20,567 nt of DNA from NCBI GenBank assembly GCA_964653595.1, contig CAZZHH010000057.1, positions 1 to 20,567 of the forward strand. Reading direction: 5' to 3'. The notes beneath the pieces are model-generated. The model saw only the letters and a list, made by a program, of their open reading frames with translations. It did no database searches and had not been told where the DNA came from. Below, piece after piece: positions 1-7,315 of this stretch. Source of the stretch: JBAXTE01 sp964653595 (GTDB taxonomy: Bacteria > Bacteroidota > Bacteroidia > Bacteroidales > WCHB1-69). Position 1 is the stretch's first letter; each line of letters begins with the position of its first letter. A program made the translations under genes and the position numbers.

Positions 1-573
1 TGCTGGTGCATTTTCAGTCCCAGGTTTTGATTCAAAGTATGGTTTTTTGCTAAAACCAAAAAGGGAAGCTATGATGTTACGAGGAAATTTTCTAACGTTT
101 ACGTTGTAAGCTTGAACAGATTCGTTGTACTTTCTTCGTTCTACATTAATCCTATTTTCAGTGCCAGCCAACTCTCTTTGTAAATCCAAAAAGCTTTGAT
201 TAGCTTTCAAATCAGGATATTTCTCCACTACAACCAAAAGTCTGCTAAGTGAACTACTCAATTGGTTTTGTGCAGCTTCAAACTTTTTAAAGGATTCTGG
301 ATCGTTTGGGTCTACTTTTACTTGAGTTGCTGATGCTCTTGCATTTGTGACTTCAAGTAAAGTTGATTTTTCAAAATCAGCATACCCTTTTACCGTATTT
401 ACTAAATTTGGGATTAAATCAGCTCTACGTTGATACGAACTTTCAACATTTCCCCAACTTTTGCTCAACTCTTCGTCCGATTTTACTAGACTATTGTATC
501 CGCCAAAAGCCCATGTTATAAATATTAATACCACTACGCCAACAGCTATCAGAATGATCCATTTTTTATTCAT
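1..573 (-). CDS. lemA: LemA family membrane protein (3' end outside window)
   Basis: This is the 5' part of a LemA-family gene; 191 codons are visible and the frame stays open to base 1, so the C-terminus lies outside. The start ATG is at 573-571 (MNKKWIILIAVG...). Residues about 4-21 form one hydrophobic N-terminal membrane helix. The rest is the helical LemA domain, recognisable by a YNSLVKSDEEL-like stretch just after the helix, then SYQRRADLIPNLV and later NVRKFPRNIIA. LemA proteins are anchored in the membrane with most of the chain outside, and their role is poorly defined. The start is supported by a perfect TATCTTTG -7 element 31 bases upstream. It follows htpG on the same strand but has its own promoter in the 137-base gap. 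The family assignment is firm. Confidence 0.9.
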   Translation of the reverse strand, partial: MNKKWIILIAVGVVVLIFITWAFGGYNSLVKSDEELSKSWGNVESSYQRRADLIPNLVNTVKGYADFEKSTLLEVTNARASATQVKVDPNDPESFKKFEAAQNQLSSSLSRLLVVVEKYPDLKANQSFLDLQRELAGTENRINVERRKYNESVQAYNVNVRKFPRNIIASLFGFSKKPYFESKPGTENAPA

Positions 574-603
574 ATTTTTTTATTTTTAATTTTTATTACG
601 TTG

Positions 604-611
604 CAAAGATA
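604..611 (-). promoter_or_regulatory. Bacteroidota -7 promoter element for lemA
   Basis: The leftward strand reads TATCTTTG, a perfect TAnnTTTG element, 31 bases upstream of the lemA ATG. No TTG is found at the expected -33 distance. The AT-rich gap between htpG and lemA shows no obvious htpG terminator. Confidence 0.6.
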
Positions 612-710
612 GGTTTATACTATTTATAAATAAGAGGATTTCGGTAAATGTGGTTAATAACTCGGCAAATATCTGTTTTTAGGATAAATGCTGATGTTAT
701 TTGCAAATTC

Positions 711-2621
711 TTACTTTCCAATCATAGAAACACTTCGCTTAATAAATTTGTTCAAATCTTCCCCCTCAAGGATGTTTTGAGATAATAGCGCTAAATCAAC
801 AAGTTGTTTTACTACCTCAATTTTAGACTCTTCATTTTTTTCTTGCATTACTTGGTCCATGATTGGATGATTGGTATTGATAACAATGTTATAGGAGTCA
901 AGACCTGGCATAAATGTTTTTGAACCGCCATTTAACGATTGCATATCGCTCCATCTACGCATAAATTCCGATCTTGTAATCATTACAGGCAATTCAGTCT
1001 CACTCATGCTTTCAGTTATCACCGAGAATTTTTCTTTGTTTACTTGGGCTTCAAAAATCTCTTTTAACTGTTTTTGCTCATCTTCTGTTAGTTTACATGG
1101 GATTACTTCCTCTTTTTCGATAAGTTTGTCTACAACATCTGAATCTACTCGATTAAATCTTGATTTTTCAAATTTTGACTCTATGGCGTTCACAAAATGA
1201 TTGTCAAGCATACCATCCATCATCAATACATCATATCCCTTCTCTTTTGCCGATTGAATATAAGTATATTGAGCTTTTTCGTCGGAAGAATATAAATAAA
1301 TTAACGTGTCATTTTTGTCTTTTTGTAACGTTTCAATATGATTTAGATACTCTTCAAAAGTGAAATATTTGCCATCTACATTTTTGAAAAGGAAGAATTT
1401 TGCAGCTCTTTCATAAAATTTATCGTCTGTAATCATTCCATATTGGATAAATATCTTGATGTCGTCCCATTTCTTTTCAAAATCTTCCCTGTTTTGTTTA
1501 AACATCTCCTCTAGCTTGTCTGCAACTTTTTTCGAAATATGGGATGATATTTTTTTTACATTACCATCACTTTGCAAATAACTTCTAGAAACATTTAATG
1601 GAATATCGGGAGAGTCTATTACTCCATGTAGTAACATCAAAAAATCAGGGACAATGCCTTCTAGTTGGTCTGTAATGTATACTTGGTTGCAATATAAATG
1701 GATTTTCTCTTTTTGAACTTCCATCGTTTTTCTTGCTTTTGGAAAGTATAATATCCCAGTAAGATTAAATGGATAGTCTACATTTAAATGGATGCTAAAC
1801 AAGGGTTCTTCAAAGGTAGTAGGATAAAGCTCTCGGTAAAAAGTTTTATACTCTTCTTCTTGAATGTCTGAAGGTGCTTTTTTCCACAACGGATTGGTGT
1901 TGTTGATAATTCTGGGATACTCAACTTCGATACGTTTGGGTTCTGGTTTCTCCTCACCATCTTTTACTTCTACTACCTCAGTTGGGTCTGTTTCCCATCT
2001 TTTTTCATTTCCAAAACGAATGGGTACTGGTAAAAATTTGCAATATTTTCGGAGTAATTCAAGTATTTTATTTTCTTCTAAAAATTCAATTGCATCTTCC
2101 GAAATGTGAAGAATAATGTCAGTTCCACGACTTTGCTTGTCCGTTTCTGTTAAAGTATAGTTAGGACTGCCATCGCACTCCCATATTACAGCTTTTGAGT
2201 ACTTTTGATACGACTTGGTTATGATTTGAACTTTGCTCGAAACCATAAAGGATGAGTAAAATCCAAGTCCAAAATGTCCTATGATGCTTGCTGAGTCAAC
2301 TCCTTTGAATTTTTCTAAAAATTCCTCAGCACTCGAAAAAGCAATTTGATTGATGTATTTGTCTACTTCCTCAGCAGTCATCCCTATACCTCGGTCGCGT
2401 ATGGTTAATGTTTTATTTTCTTTGTTAACCTCAATTTCTATAGTAGTGTCTCCAATTTCTCCCTCTACCTGTCCTAAAGACGATAATGCTTTTAGCTTTT
2501 GTGTAGCGTCAACAGCATTGGATACCAATTCACGCAAAAATATATCGTGATCGGAATATAAAAACTTCTTGATGATGGGGAAAATGTTCTCAGTTTGTAC
2601 GTTTATAGTCCCTTTTTGCAT
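711..2621 (-). CDS. htpG: Molecular chaperone HtpG (bacterial Hsp90)
   Basis: This is a cytosolic ATP-dependent Hsp90 chaperone of 636 aa, the usual length for bacterial HtpG. The N-terminal GHKL ATPase domain shows the ordered motifs FLRELVSNAVDA (about 29-39, with the catalytic Glu31 and the Mg-binding Asn35), DRGIGMT (76-82) and IGHFGLGFYSSFMV (114-127), followed by SRGTDIILHI. The middle domain has SRSYLQSDGNVKKI, the region of the conserved Arg that contacts the ATP gamma phosphate. The C-terminal dimerisation domain is short, as in other bacterial forms. The start ATG at 2621-2619 is followed by MQKGTINVQTENIFPIIKKF, a typical N-terminus. The gene stands alone, with glmS and its terminator upstream. 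A palindrome and a weak -7 element about 50-90 bases upstream suggest stress regulation (listed separately). Identity is certain. Confidence 0.97.
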   Translation of the reverse strand: MQKGTINVQTENIFPIIKKFLYSDHDIFLRELVSNAVDATQKLKALSSLGQVEGEIGDTTIEIEVNKENKTLTIRDRGIGMTAEEVDKYINQIAFSSAEEFLEKFKGVDSASIIGHFGLGFYSSFMVSSKVQIITKSYQKYSKAVIWECDGSPNYTLTETDKQSRGTDIILHISEDAIEFLEENKILELLRKYCKFLPVPIRFGNEKRWETDPTEVVEVKDGEEKPEPKRIEVEYPRIINNTNPLWKKAPSDIQEEEYKTFYRELYPTTFEEPLFSIHLNVDYPFNLTGILYFPKARKTMEVQKEKIHLYCNQVYITDQLEGIVPDFLMLLHGVIDSPDIPLNVSRSYLQSDGNVKKISSHISKKVADKLEEMFKQNREDFEKKWDDIKIFIQYGMITDDKFYERAAKFFLFKNVDGKYFTFEEYLNHIETLQKDKNDTLIYLYSSDEKAQYTYIQSAKEKGYDVLMMDGMLDNHFVNAIESKFEKSRFNRVDSDVVDKLIEKEEVIPCKLTEDEQKQLKEIFEAQVNKEKFSVITESMSETELPVMITRSEFMRRWSDMQSLNGGSKTFMPGLDSYNIVINTNHPIMDQVMQEKNEESKIEVVKQLVDLALLSQNILEGEDLNKFIKRSVSMIGK

Positions 2622-2670
2622 AGTTATTATGTTTTAATAATGTTTTTAAATGTTAGATGTCCCATATTCT

Positions 2671-2709
2671 CAAAAGATATACCATTGTGAAAATTATGTC
2701 ATAATGACA
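2671..2709 (-). promoter_or_regulatory. Candidate htpG promoter with 13-bp palindrome
   Basis: Upstream of htpG, 2697-2709 reads TGTCATAATGACA, a perfect palindrome with 6-base arms around a central A. On the leftward strand it lies 17 bases before TATCTTTTG (2671-2679), a slightly off-consensus -7 element, so it covers the place where a -33 element would sit. No TTG is present there. A palindrome in this position before a heat-shock gene suggests a regulator site or a non-standard promoter; that role is inference. Confidence 0.4.
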
Positions 2710-2721
2710 GAAATGGATGAC

Positions 2722-2757
2722 AAAAAAAAGAGAACCGCCAAATTGGTTCTCTTTTTT
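2722..2757 (-). terminator. Intrinsic terminator of the glmS operon
   Basis: Stem AGAGAACC (2729-2736) pairs with GGTTCTCT (2745-2752) around an 8-base loop and is flanked by A and T runs. Read leftward the hairpin is followed by a run of eight T. It lies 19 bases past the glmS stop codon. Confidence 0.85.
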
Positions 2758-2775
2758 ATTTAGATAAAATAGATA

Positions 2776-4620
2776 TTATTCTACTGTCACCGATTTCGCT
2801 AAATTTCGAGGCATGTCTACATTACAACCTCTGAGCACTGCAATGTGATATGCAAGAAGTTGAAGAGGGATGGATGCCACTAGAGGGACTAGTAATTCGT
2901 CTGTTTCAGGTATTTCTATCGAGTAATCTGCTAGGTTTTTTACGGTAATATCGCCTTTTGTGATGATTGCAATAATTTTTCCTTTACGTGCTTTTACCTC
3001 TTGAATATTGCTGATAATCTTCTCGTAAGTGCCACGGTTTGTAGCAATTACTACCACAGGCATCTCTTTGTCTATTAAAGCAATGGGTCCATGTTTCATC
3101 TCTGCTGCTGGGTAACCTTCTGCATGAATATATGAAATTTCTTTAAGTTTTAATGCTCCTTCGAGTGCTACAGGGAAGTTTACCCCTCTACCAAGGTATA
3201 AAAAGTTGGGTACATCTTTGAATATTTTTGCAATTTCTAGGGTTGTAGGATCGCATTTTAAGGTCTCTTGTACTTTCTCGGGTATCGACTCTAAGTCTGA
3301 AATTAAAGCTTGATAGGTAGATTTGGAGATTGTTCCCTTTTTGCTAGCCAAAGCCATTGCCATGAGGGTTAATACGGTCACTTGAGCTGTAAACGCTTTA
3401 GTCGAAGCTACTCCGATTTCTGGACCAGCATGAGTATACGATCCAGCATGGGTAGCTCTTGCAATGGAAGATCCAACCACGTTGCAAATGCCTATTACTG
3501 TGGCTCCTTTGTCTTTTGCCATTTGAATGGCAGCAAGGGTGTCGGCAGTTTCTCCCGATTGTGATATTGCAATTACCACATCATCTTCGGTGATAATTGG
3601 ATTTCGATACCTAAATTCAGATGCATATTCTACCTCCACAGGAACTCGAACTAGCTCTTCAATGATGTATTCAGCAACTAGTCCAGCATGCCATGAAGTT
3701 CCACAAGCGATGATCACAAATCTTTTTGCTCTAAGCATTTTATCTTCATATTCAATGATGCCGCCTAAACTGACCACCTCTTTTTCAATATTCAGCCTGC
3801 CGCGCATACTATCTCCGATAGAACGAGGTTGCTCGTATATCTCTTTTAACATAAAATGTTCAAAACCACCTTTCTCTAGCTGGTTTAAACTCATTTCAAG
3901 TTGTTGAACATAAGGAGTAGATGCTATGTTGTCGATATTGAATATCTCAAGTTTTTTATCTGGCTCTATAATCGCAATCTCTTCTTCGTTCAGATAGACT
4001 ACATTTCGAGTGTATTCAACTAAAGGAGCACCATCAGAAGCAATAAAATATTCATTCTCGCCAATGCCTATTACCAAAGGACTTCCTTTTCGTGCGCAAA
4101 TTAATTGACCAGGTCGCTCTTTTGAAATTACAACAATGGCATAGGTTCCTACCACTTGATTTAAAGCAATACGAATCGCTTCCGAAAGAGTTACTTTTTC
4201 GTTTTTCTTGATGTCTTCGATCAAATGAACTAATACTTCTGTGTCGGTATTACTCTGGAATTTGTACCCTCTATGAATTAACTCAATCTTAAGAGTAGAA
4301 TAATTCTCAATTATCCCATTATGAATCAATGCAATATCTTCATTCTGAGAGTAATGAGGATGAGCGTTTTCGTCATTCGGTTCCCCATGGGTAGCCCATC
4401 TTGTGTGACCTATTCCTGAGGTTCCAGTAATGTTTTTGCCTAAGATATGTTCTTCTAAATTAGAAACTTTTCCCCTACATTTCTGAATAGATATCTCTTT
4501 TGAATCTGTTAACAACGCTATTCCTGCACTATCATACCCTCTATATTCTAAACGCTTTAACCCTTTTATTAGAATTGGATAAGCTTCTCTATATCCAGTA
4601 TATGCAACTATTCCGCACAT
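2776..4620 (-). CDS. glmS: Glutamine--fructose-6-phosphate aminotransferase (isomerizing)
   Basis: GlmS converts fructose-6-phosphate and glutamine to glucosamine-6-phosphate, the first committed step to UDP-GlcNAc for peptidoglycan and lipopolysaccharide. At 614 aa it is full length. The N-terminal class II glutaminase domain begins MCGIVAYTG, so Cys2 becomes the N-terminal nucleophile. GHTRWATHG (71-79), NGIIENY (101-107) and SNTDTE (Asp126) are the glutamine-binding and oxyanion residues. Two SIS sugar-isomerase domains follow, with SQSGETADT near residue 354. The protein ends in the family signature RNLAKSVTVE. It is the last gene of an operon, starting 19 bases after the DUF4270 stop and ending at the terminator at 2722-2757. 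The short gap leaves no room for a glmS ribozyme, which is a Firmicutes-type feature in any case. Identity is certain. Confidence 0.98.
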   Translation of the reverse strand: MCGIVAYTGYREAYPILIKGLKRLEYRGYDSAGIALLTDSKEISIQKCRGKVSNLEEHILGKNITGTSGIGHTRWATHGEPNDENAHPHYSQNEDIALIHNGIIENYSTLKIELIHRGYKFQSNTDTEVLVHLIEDIKKNEKVTLSEAIRIALNQVVGTYAIVVISKERPGQLICARKGSPLVIGIGENEYFIASDGAPLVEYTRNVVYLNEEEIAIIEPDKKLEIFNIDNIASTPYVQQLEMSLNQLEKGGFEHFMLKEIYEQPRSIGDSMRGRLNIEKEVVSLGGIIEYEDKMLRAKRFVIIACGTSWHAGLVAEYIIEELVRVPVEVEYASEFRYRNPIITEDDVVIAISQSGETADTLAAIQMAKDKGATVIGICNVVGSSIARATHAGSYTHAGPEIGVASTKAFTAQVTVLTLMAMALASKKGTISKSTYQALISDLESIPEKVQETLKCDPTTLEIAKIFKDVPNFLYLGRGVNFPVALEGALKLKEISYIHAEGYPAAEMKHGPIALIDKEMPVVVIATNRGTYEKIISNIQEVKARKGKIIAIITKGDITVKNLADYSIEIPETDELLVPLVASIPLQLLAYHIAVLRGCNVDMPRNLAKSVTVE

Positions 4621-4639
4621 GTTGATTTCTGTTAAATGA

Positions 4640-5992
4640 TTAATCTAAATACGTATAAGACAATTCTAGTCTTAGTGGTTTTACTCTTCCTTCTACCATA
4701 TTCCGTTTATATCCTGCAAATATCAATCGGTTTGCATAAATGGCACGACCCGATATAAATAAGGTTAACCCATAGTCTGGAGTGGTTGAGTTTATTAATT
4801 GTTGGATATATCGTGTTATCCTAAATCGATATTCCATCGTAGAAGCATTGTAGATTCCTCCAAAATAATCTTCTCCCTCAGTTATGGCATCGTCTGGAAT
4901 AAATTGATATGTTCCAGTACCAGAATTCTTTGCAAGTGTAATCTTTTGTGGACAGTAGAATCCATTTTCATTGGGAATCGTGTTTGTAATAACTAATTCA
5001 GCTCTATTGATGATTACTCTTCTGCCATTAAACTGCTCGCGAATGGACGGGAATTTGATATAGGTATTTATTCCACCACCTGGATGTAAGTATAATTGTT
5101 TTTCACCCAATGAAGTATCGCCATTTAATACTTGATTCTTAATCTGGGGGATTGCTCCAGAATAGTTTTTATGGTCGTATTGATTTGCTCTTACACAACC
5201 ATCCTCCACAAGCAATCGGAAAGTTTGGTTGGATTCCGTTGTGTGATAATAAAAGTATATACCAGAAACCGTAGATTTATTGATGCCCAAATAAACCATA
5301 TGACCAACTCCAATCGAATTTTCAGCAGTTATTAGCAATCCTTTAAAATAATTCTTGAAATTATCATTGTCAAATAATTCGGATTGACCCGATTTGTCAA
5401 ATATTTTGTTTTGTCCCCATCGATTGCTTAAACGAATTCTAAATTGAGCATTAGCAGTGTCGTTAGCAGAAATTATAGGGGTAGAAATACGAGTTTGATA
5501 ATAGAGAGATGGATTGTAGTTGAGCGGTTTTTGTTTTGTGCGAATGTCGAAAAATTGATGATAGGTTTTGTCTGCAGATAAACTTTCGTCGAGTTCGTAG
5601 ACTTTAAAATTTACAGCTGAATTTGTGTCTCCATAAAAACCACGATACGATATTACCAACACCACCGAGTCTAGAATTGGATTGTTAGAAAATTGAACAT
5701 CTCGAGAGGGTAGATGAAATTGAGTAGCAAAACCAGCTTGGGTAACTCCGAAATAGGGATCATTAATCCATCCTACTATATTTTGACTTAATCCAGAGGT
5801 GATAATAGAATCCTCTATTACGGAATATGCCGTAATACTTGTAGAATCCGAAAAATCTGTACCTAGTCTATCGGTGGGTGGTTGAATATCTAGTCCAATC
5901 GAGTCGGGGTCTTTTGTGCAACTGGTTATAACGAGCATGAGCGTCAACAAGAGTAGTTGAGTGGATCCTTTTAGTAGAGAATATGTATTCAA
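4640..5992 (-). CDS. DUF4270 family lipoprotein, probable TTG start
   Basis: This is a 450-aa predicted lipoprotein of the Bacteroidota family DUF4270, function unknown. The N-terminus has a hydrophobic segment ending in the lipobox VITSC (Cys25), followed by TKDPD, charged residues like the export signal of surface lipoproteins in this phylum. DPDSIGLDIQPP and the following region are typical of the family. The only start giving a complete signal peptide is TTG at 5992-5990. The next in-frame ATG (Met19) would leave six residues before the lipid Cys, and an in-frame TAA lies five codons upstream of the TTG. It sits between the GT5-like gene (37-base gap) and glmS (19-base gap) and is almost surely co-transcribed. 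The context suggests an envelope role, which is inference. Confidence 0.85.
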   Translation of the reverse strand: MNTYSLLKGSTQLLLLTLMLVITSCTKDPDSIGLDIQPPTDRLGTDFSDSTSITAYSVIEDSIITSGLSQNIVGWINDPYFGVTQAGFATQFHLPSRDVQFSNNPILDSVVLVISYRGFYGDTNSAVNFKVYELDESLSADKTYHQFFDIRTKQKPLNYNPSLYYQTRISTPIISANDTANAQFRIRLSNRWGQNKIFDKSGQSELFDNDNFKNYFKGLLITAENSIGVGHMVYLGINKSTVSGIYFYYHTTESNQTFRLLVEDGCVRANQYDHKNYSGAIPQIKNQVLNGDTSLGEKQLYLHPGGGINTYIKFPSIREQFNGRRVIINRAELVITNTIPNENGFYCPQKITLAKNSGTGTYQFIPDDAITEGEDYFGGIYNASTMEYRFRITRYIQQLINSTTPDYGLTLFISGRAIYANRLIFAGYKRNMVEGRVKPLRLELSYTYLD

Positions 5993-6029
5993 AATTGATA
6001 GTTTTTAGTTCGATTCAAGGCAAAAAAGT

Positions 6030-6857
6030 CTATTTTGATAATACTTCCGTAGAAACTAACAACTCGTCGTAAAAGTTATTTACTAAGTTTACAAAGTTCT
6101 CTTCGGTATTGTATGCCAACATTGGCTTAGAAAGTTGCGATAGATAAGTTCTGATTTCTGGGTTCAGATTTTCACTTCCTACTACTAGTGCATCCGAATA
6201 ATCAGCAGCAGCTTTAATTGTAGATAAGTAATTTGGCGATTTAAAGTGTTTTTGATCTGCAAGTGGTATACCGTCAAATTTTAAATTGTCCACAAATTTT
6301 GGATTAAGTAGTTCGTTAAAATCATCGTTATAAAATGAAAAAACTACTTTTGAGTCGGCAAACAAAGGACTGTCTTTATACATCTTTTTGATATACAAAG
6401 GAATAAGATGCGACATCCATCCATGACAGTGGATGATATCTGGTGCCCATCCCAAATTTTTAATTGTTTCTACAACTCCTCTGGCAAAAAATAAAGCTCG
6501 CTCGTCGTTATTGCTGTAAAAATTTTCGTTTTTGTCTCTAAGAATCAGTTTCTTGTGAAAGTACTCTTCGTTGTCGATAAAGTAAACCTGAATTCTTGCA
6601 GATGGCAGAGATGCCACCTTTATGATCAATGGATGGTCAGTATCGTTGATGATGATATTCATTCCAGATAGTCGAATAACTTCATGGAGTTGATTTCTAC
6701 GCTCATTAATACATCCAAAGTTGGGCATAAAAAGTCTAATTTCTTTGCCTCTTTCAGAAATGCCGTATGGAATTGATTTACAGTTTTTTGCGATTTCACT
6801 TTCGCATACATAAGGGGAGATCTCTTGTGAAATGAACAACACTTTTGGTTTACTCAT
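6030..6857 (-). CDS. Glycogen/starch synthase-like protein, GT5 N-terminal half only
   Basis: The product is 275 aa from the ATG at 6857-6855 (MSKPKVLFISQEISPY). It resembles the N-terminal Rossmann domain of family GT5 glycogen synthases: KVLFISQEISP at the start, then RLFMPNFG, an internal HCHGWMSHLIPLYI like the HxHDW..L segment of the family, and a late VVGSENL. The C-terminal GT-B half, with the E-x7-E active site, is missing. The KTGGL sugar-nucleotide loop near residue 18 is replaced by CESE. Catalysis as glycogen synthase is therefore unlikely. Similar short proteins are known across Bacteroidota, so this is a family form rather than a broken gene. An upstream in-frame TTG at 6896 is ruled out because it lies inside the -7 element. 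It is the first gene of the operon with DUF4270 and glmS. Confidence 0.85.
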   Translation of the reverse strand: MSKPKVLFISQEISPYVCESEIAKNCKSIPYGISERGKEIRLFMPNFGCINERRNQLHEVIRLSGMNIIINDTDHPLIIKVASLPSARIQVYFIDNEEYFHKKLILRDKNENFYSNNDERALFFARGVVETIKNLGWAPDIIHCHGWMSHLIPLYIKKMYKDSPLFADSKVVFSFYNDDFNELLNPKFVDNLKFDGIPLADQKHFKSPNYLSTIKAAADYSDALVVGSENLNPEIRTYLSQLSKPMLAYNTEENFVNLVNNFYDELLVSTEVLSK

Positions 6858-6893
6858 AGCCGATGATGCTTTTTTTCTTCTGTTCTGTTTTTG

Positions 6894-6924
6894 CAAAGGT
6901 ACTCATTTTTTTTCAATTATTCAA
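6894..6924 (-). promoter_or_regulatory. Promoter of the GT5-like/DUF4270/glmS operon
   Basis: The leftward strand reads TTG (6924-6922), 20 bases, then TACCTTTG (6901-6894). This is a complete Bacteroidota -33/-7 pair with standard spacing. The ATG at 6857 lies 36 bases downstream, giving a short leader. It decides the start of the GT5-like gene, since a TTG at 6896 would precede transcription. Confidence 0.75.
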
Positions 6925-7280
6925 TATTTTTGTTGCATAAATCTAATGTACTGGTGATAAAAAAGGAATATTTTTATCTTTCAAATTTCATCATTTGGTT
7001 TCAATTTCAGGCTTTTTTTGCTCTGGTTGTAGTTGCCTGAGATTATAAATAAAAATATTTTGTTTGATTTATTTCTAATCTCAACGGTTTTCAAAAATAA
7101 TTATTGCCTACTATCTATTTTTAAATCTTGAAAATGTTTTTTTGATTCCCATATCCGAAATCTCCCTTTTCGTAGGAAAATGATATTTGAAAATGAATTA
7201 AGATAGGGTTGATAAAGTTTTTTATATTCCCCTTTGCATAAAAAAATTAAAAAAAAAGTAGGATGATTTAAAAAAAAATC
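6902..7280. other. Divergent intergenic region, no gene seen
   Basis: About 380 bases of very AT-rich DNA lie between two divergent promoters. No frame carries a convincing gene. Its one notable structure is the inverted repeat at 7038-7083. The last 60 bases are nearly pure A/T. Confidence 0.6.
7038..7083. repeat. 16-bp inverted repeat (hairpin)
   Basis: The left arm (7038-7053, TGAGATTATAAATAAA) and right arm (7068-7083, TTTATTTCTAATCTCA) pair at 15 of 16 positions around a 14-base loop. No T run follows either arm, so it is not a standard terminator. It lies about 200 bases from the promoter of the fusion dehydrogenase and 110 from that of the operon. An operator or an RNA structure are both possible. 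Confidence 0.6.
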
Positions 7281-7288
7281 TAATTTTG
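7281..7288 (+). promoter_or_regulatory. -7 promoter element of the fusion dehydrogenase
   Basis: TAATTTTG matches TAnnTTTG, 27 bases before the ATG at 7316. No TTG is seen at -33. The in-frame TTG at 7286-7288 is part of this element, which argues for the ATG at 7316 as start. Confidence 0.55.
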
Positions 7289-7315
7289 CGGATAGGTATA
7301 AAAAAAAATATATTT

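Noticed and set aside
4621..4639. glmS ribozyme or riboswitch ahead of glmS
   Set aside because: Only 19 bases separate the genes, too few for any known glmS element.
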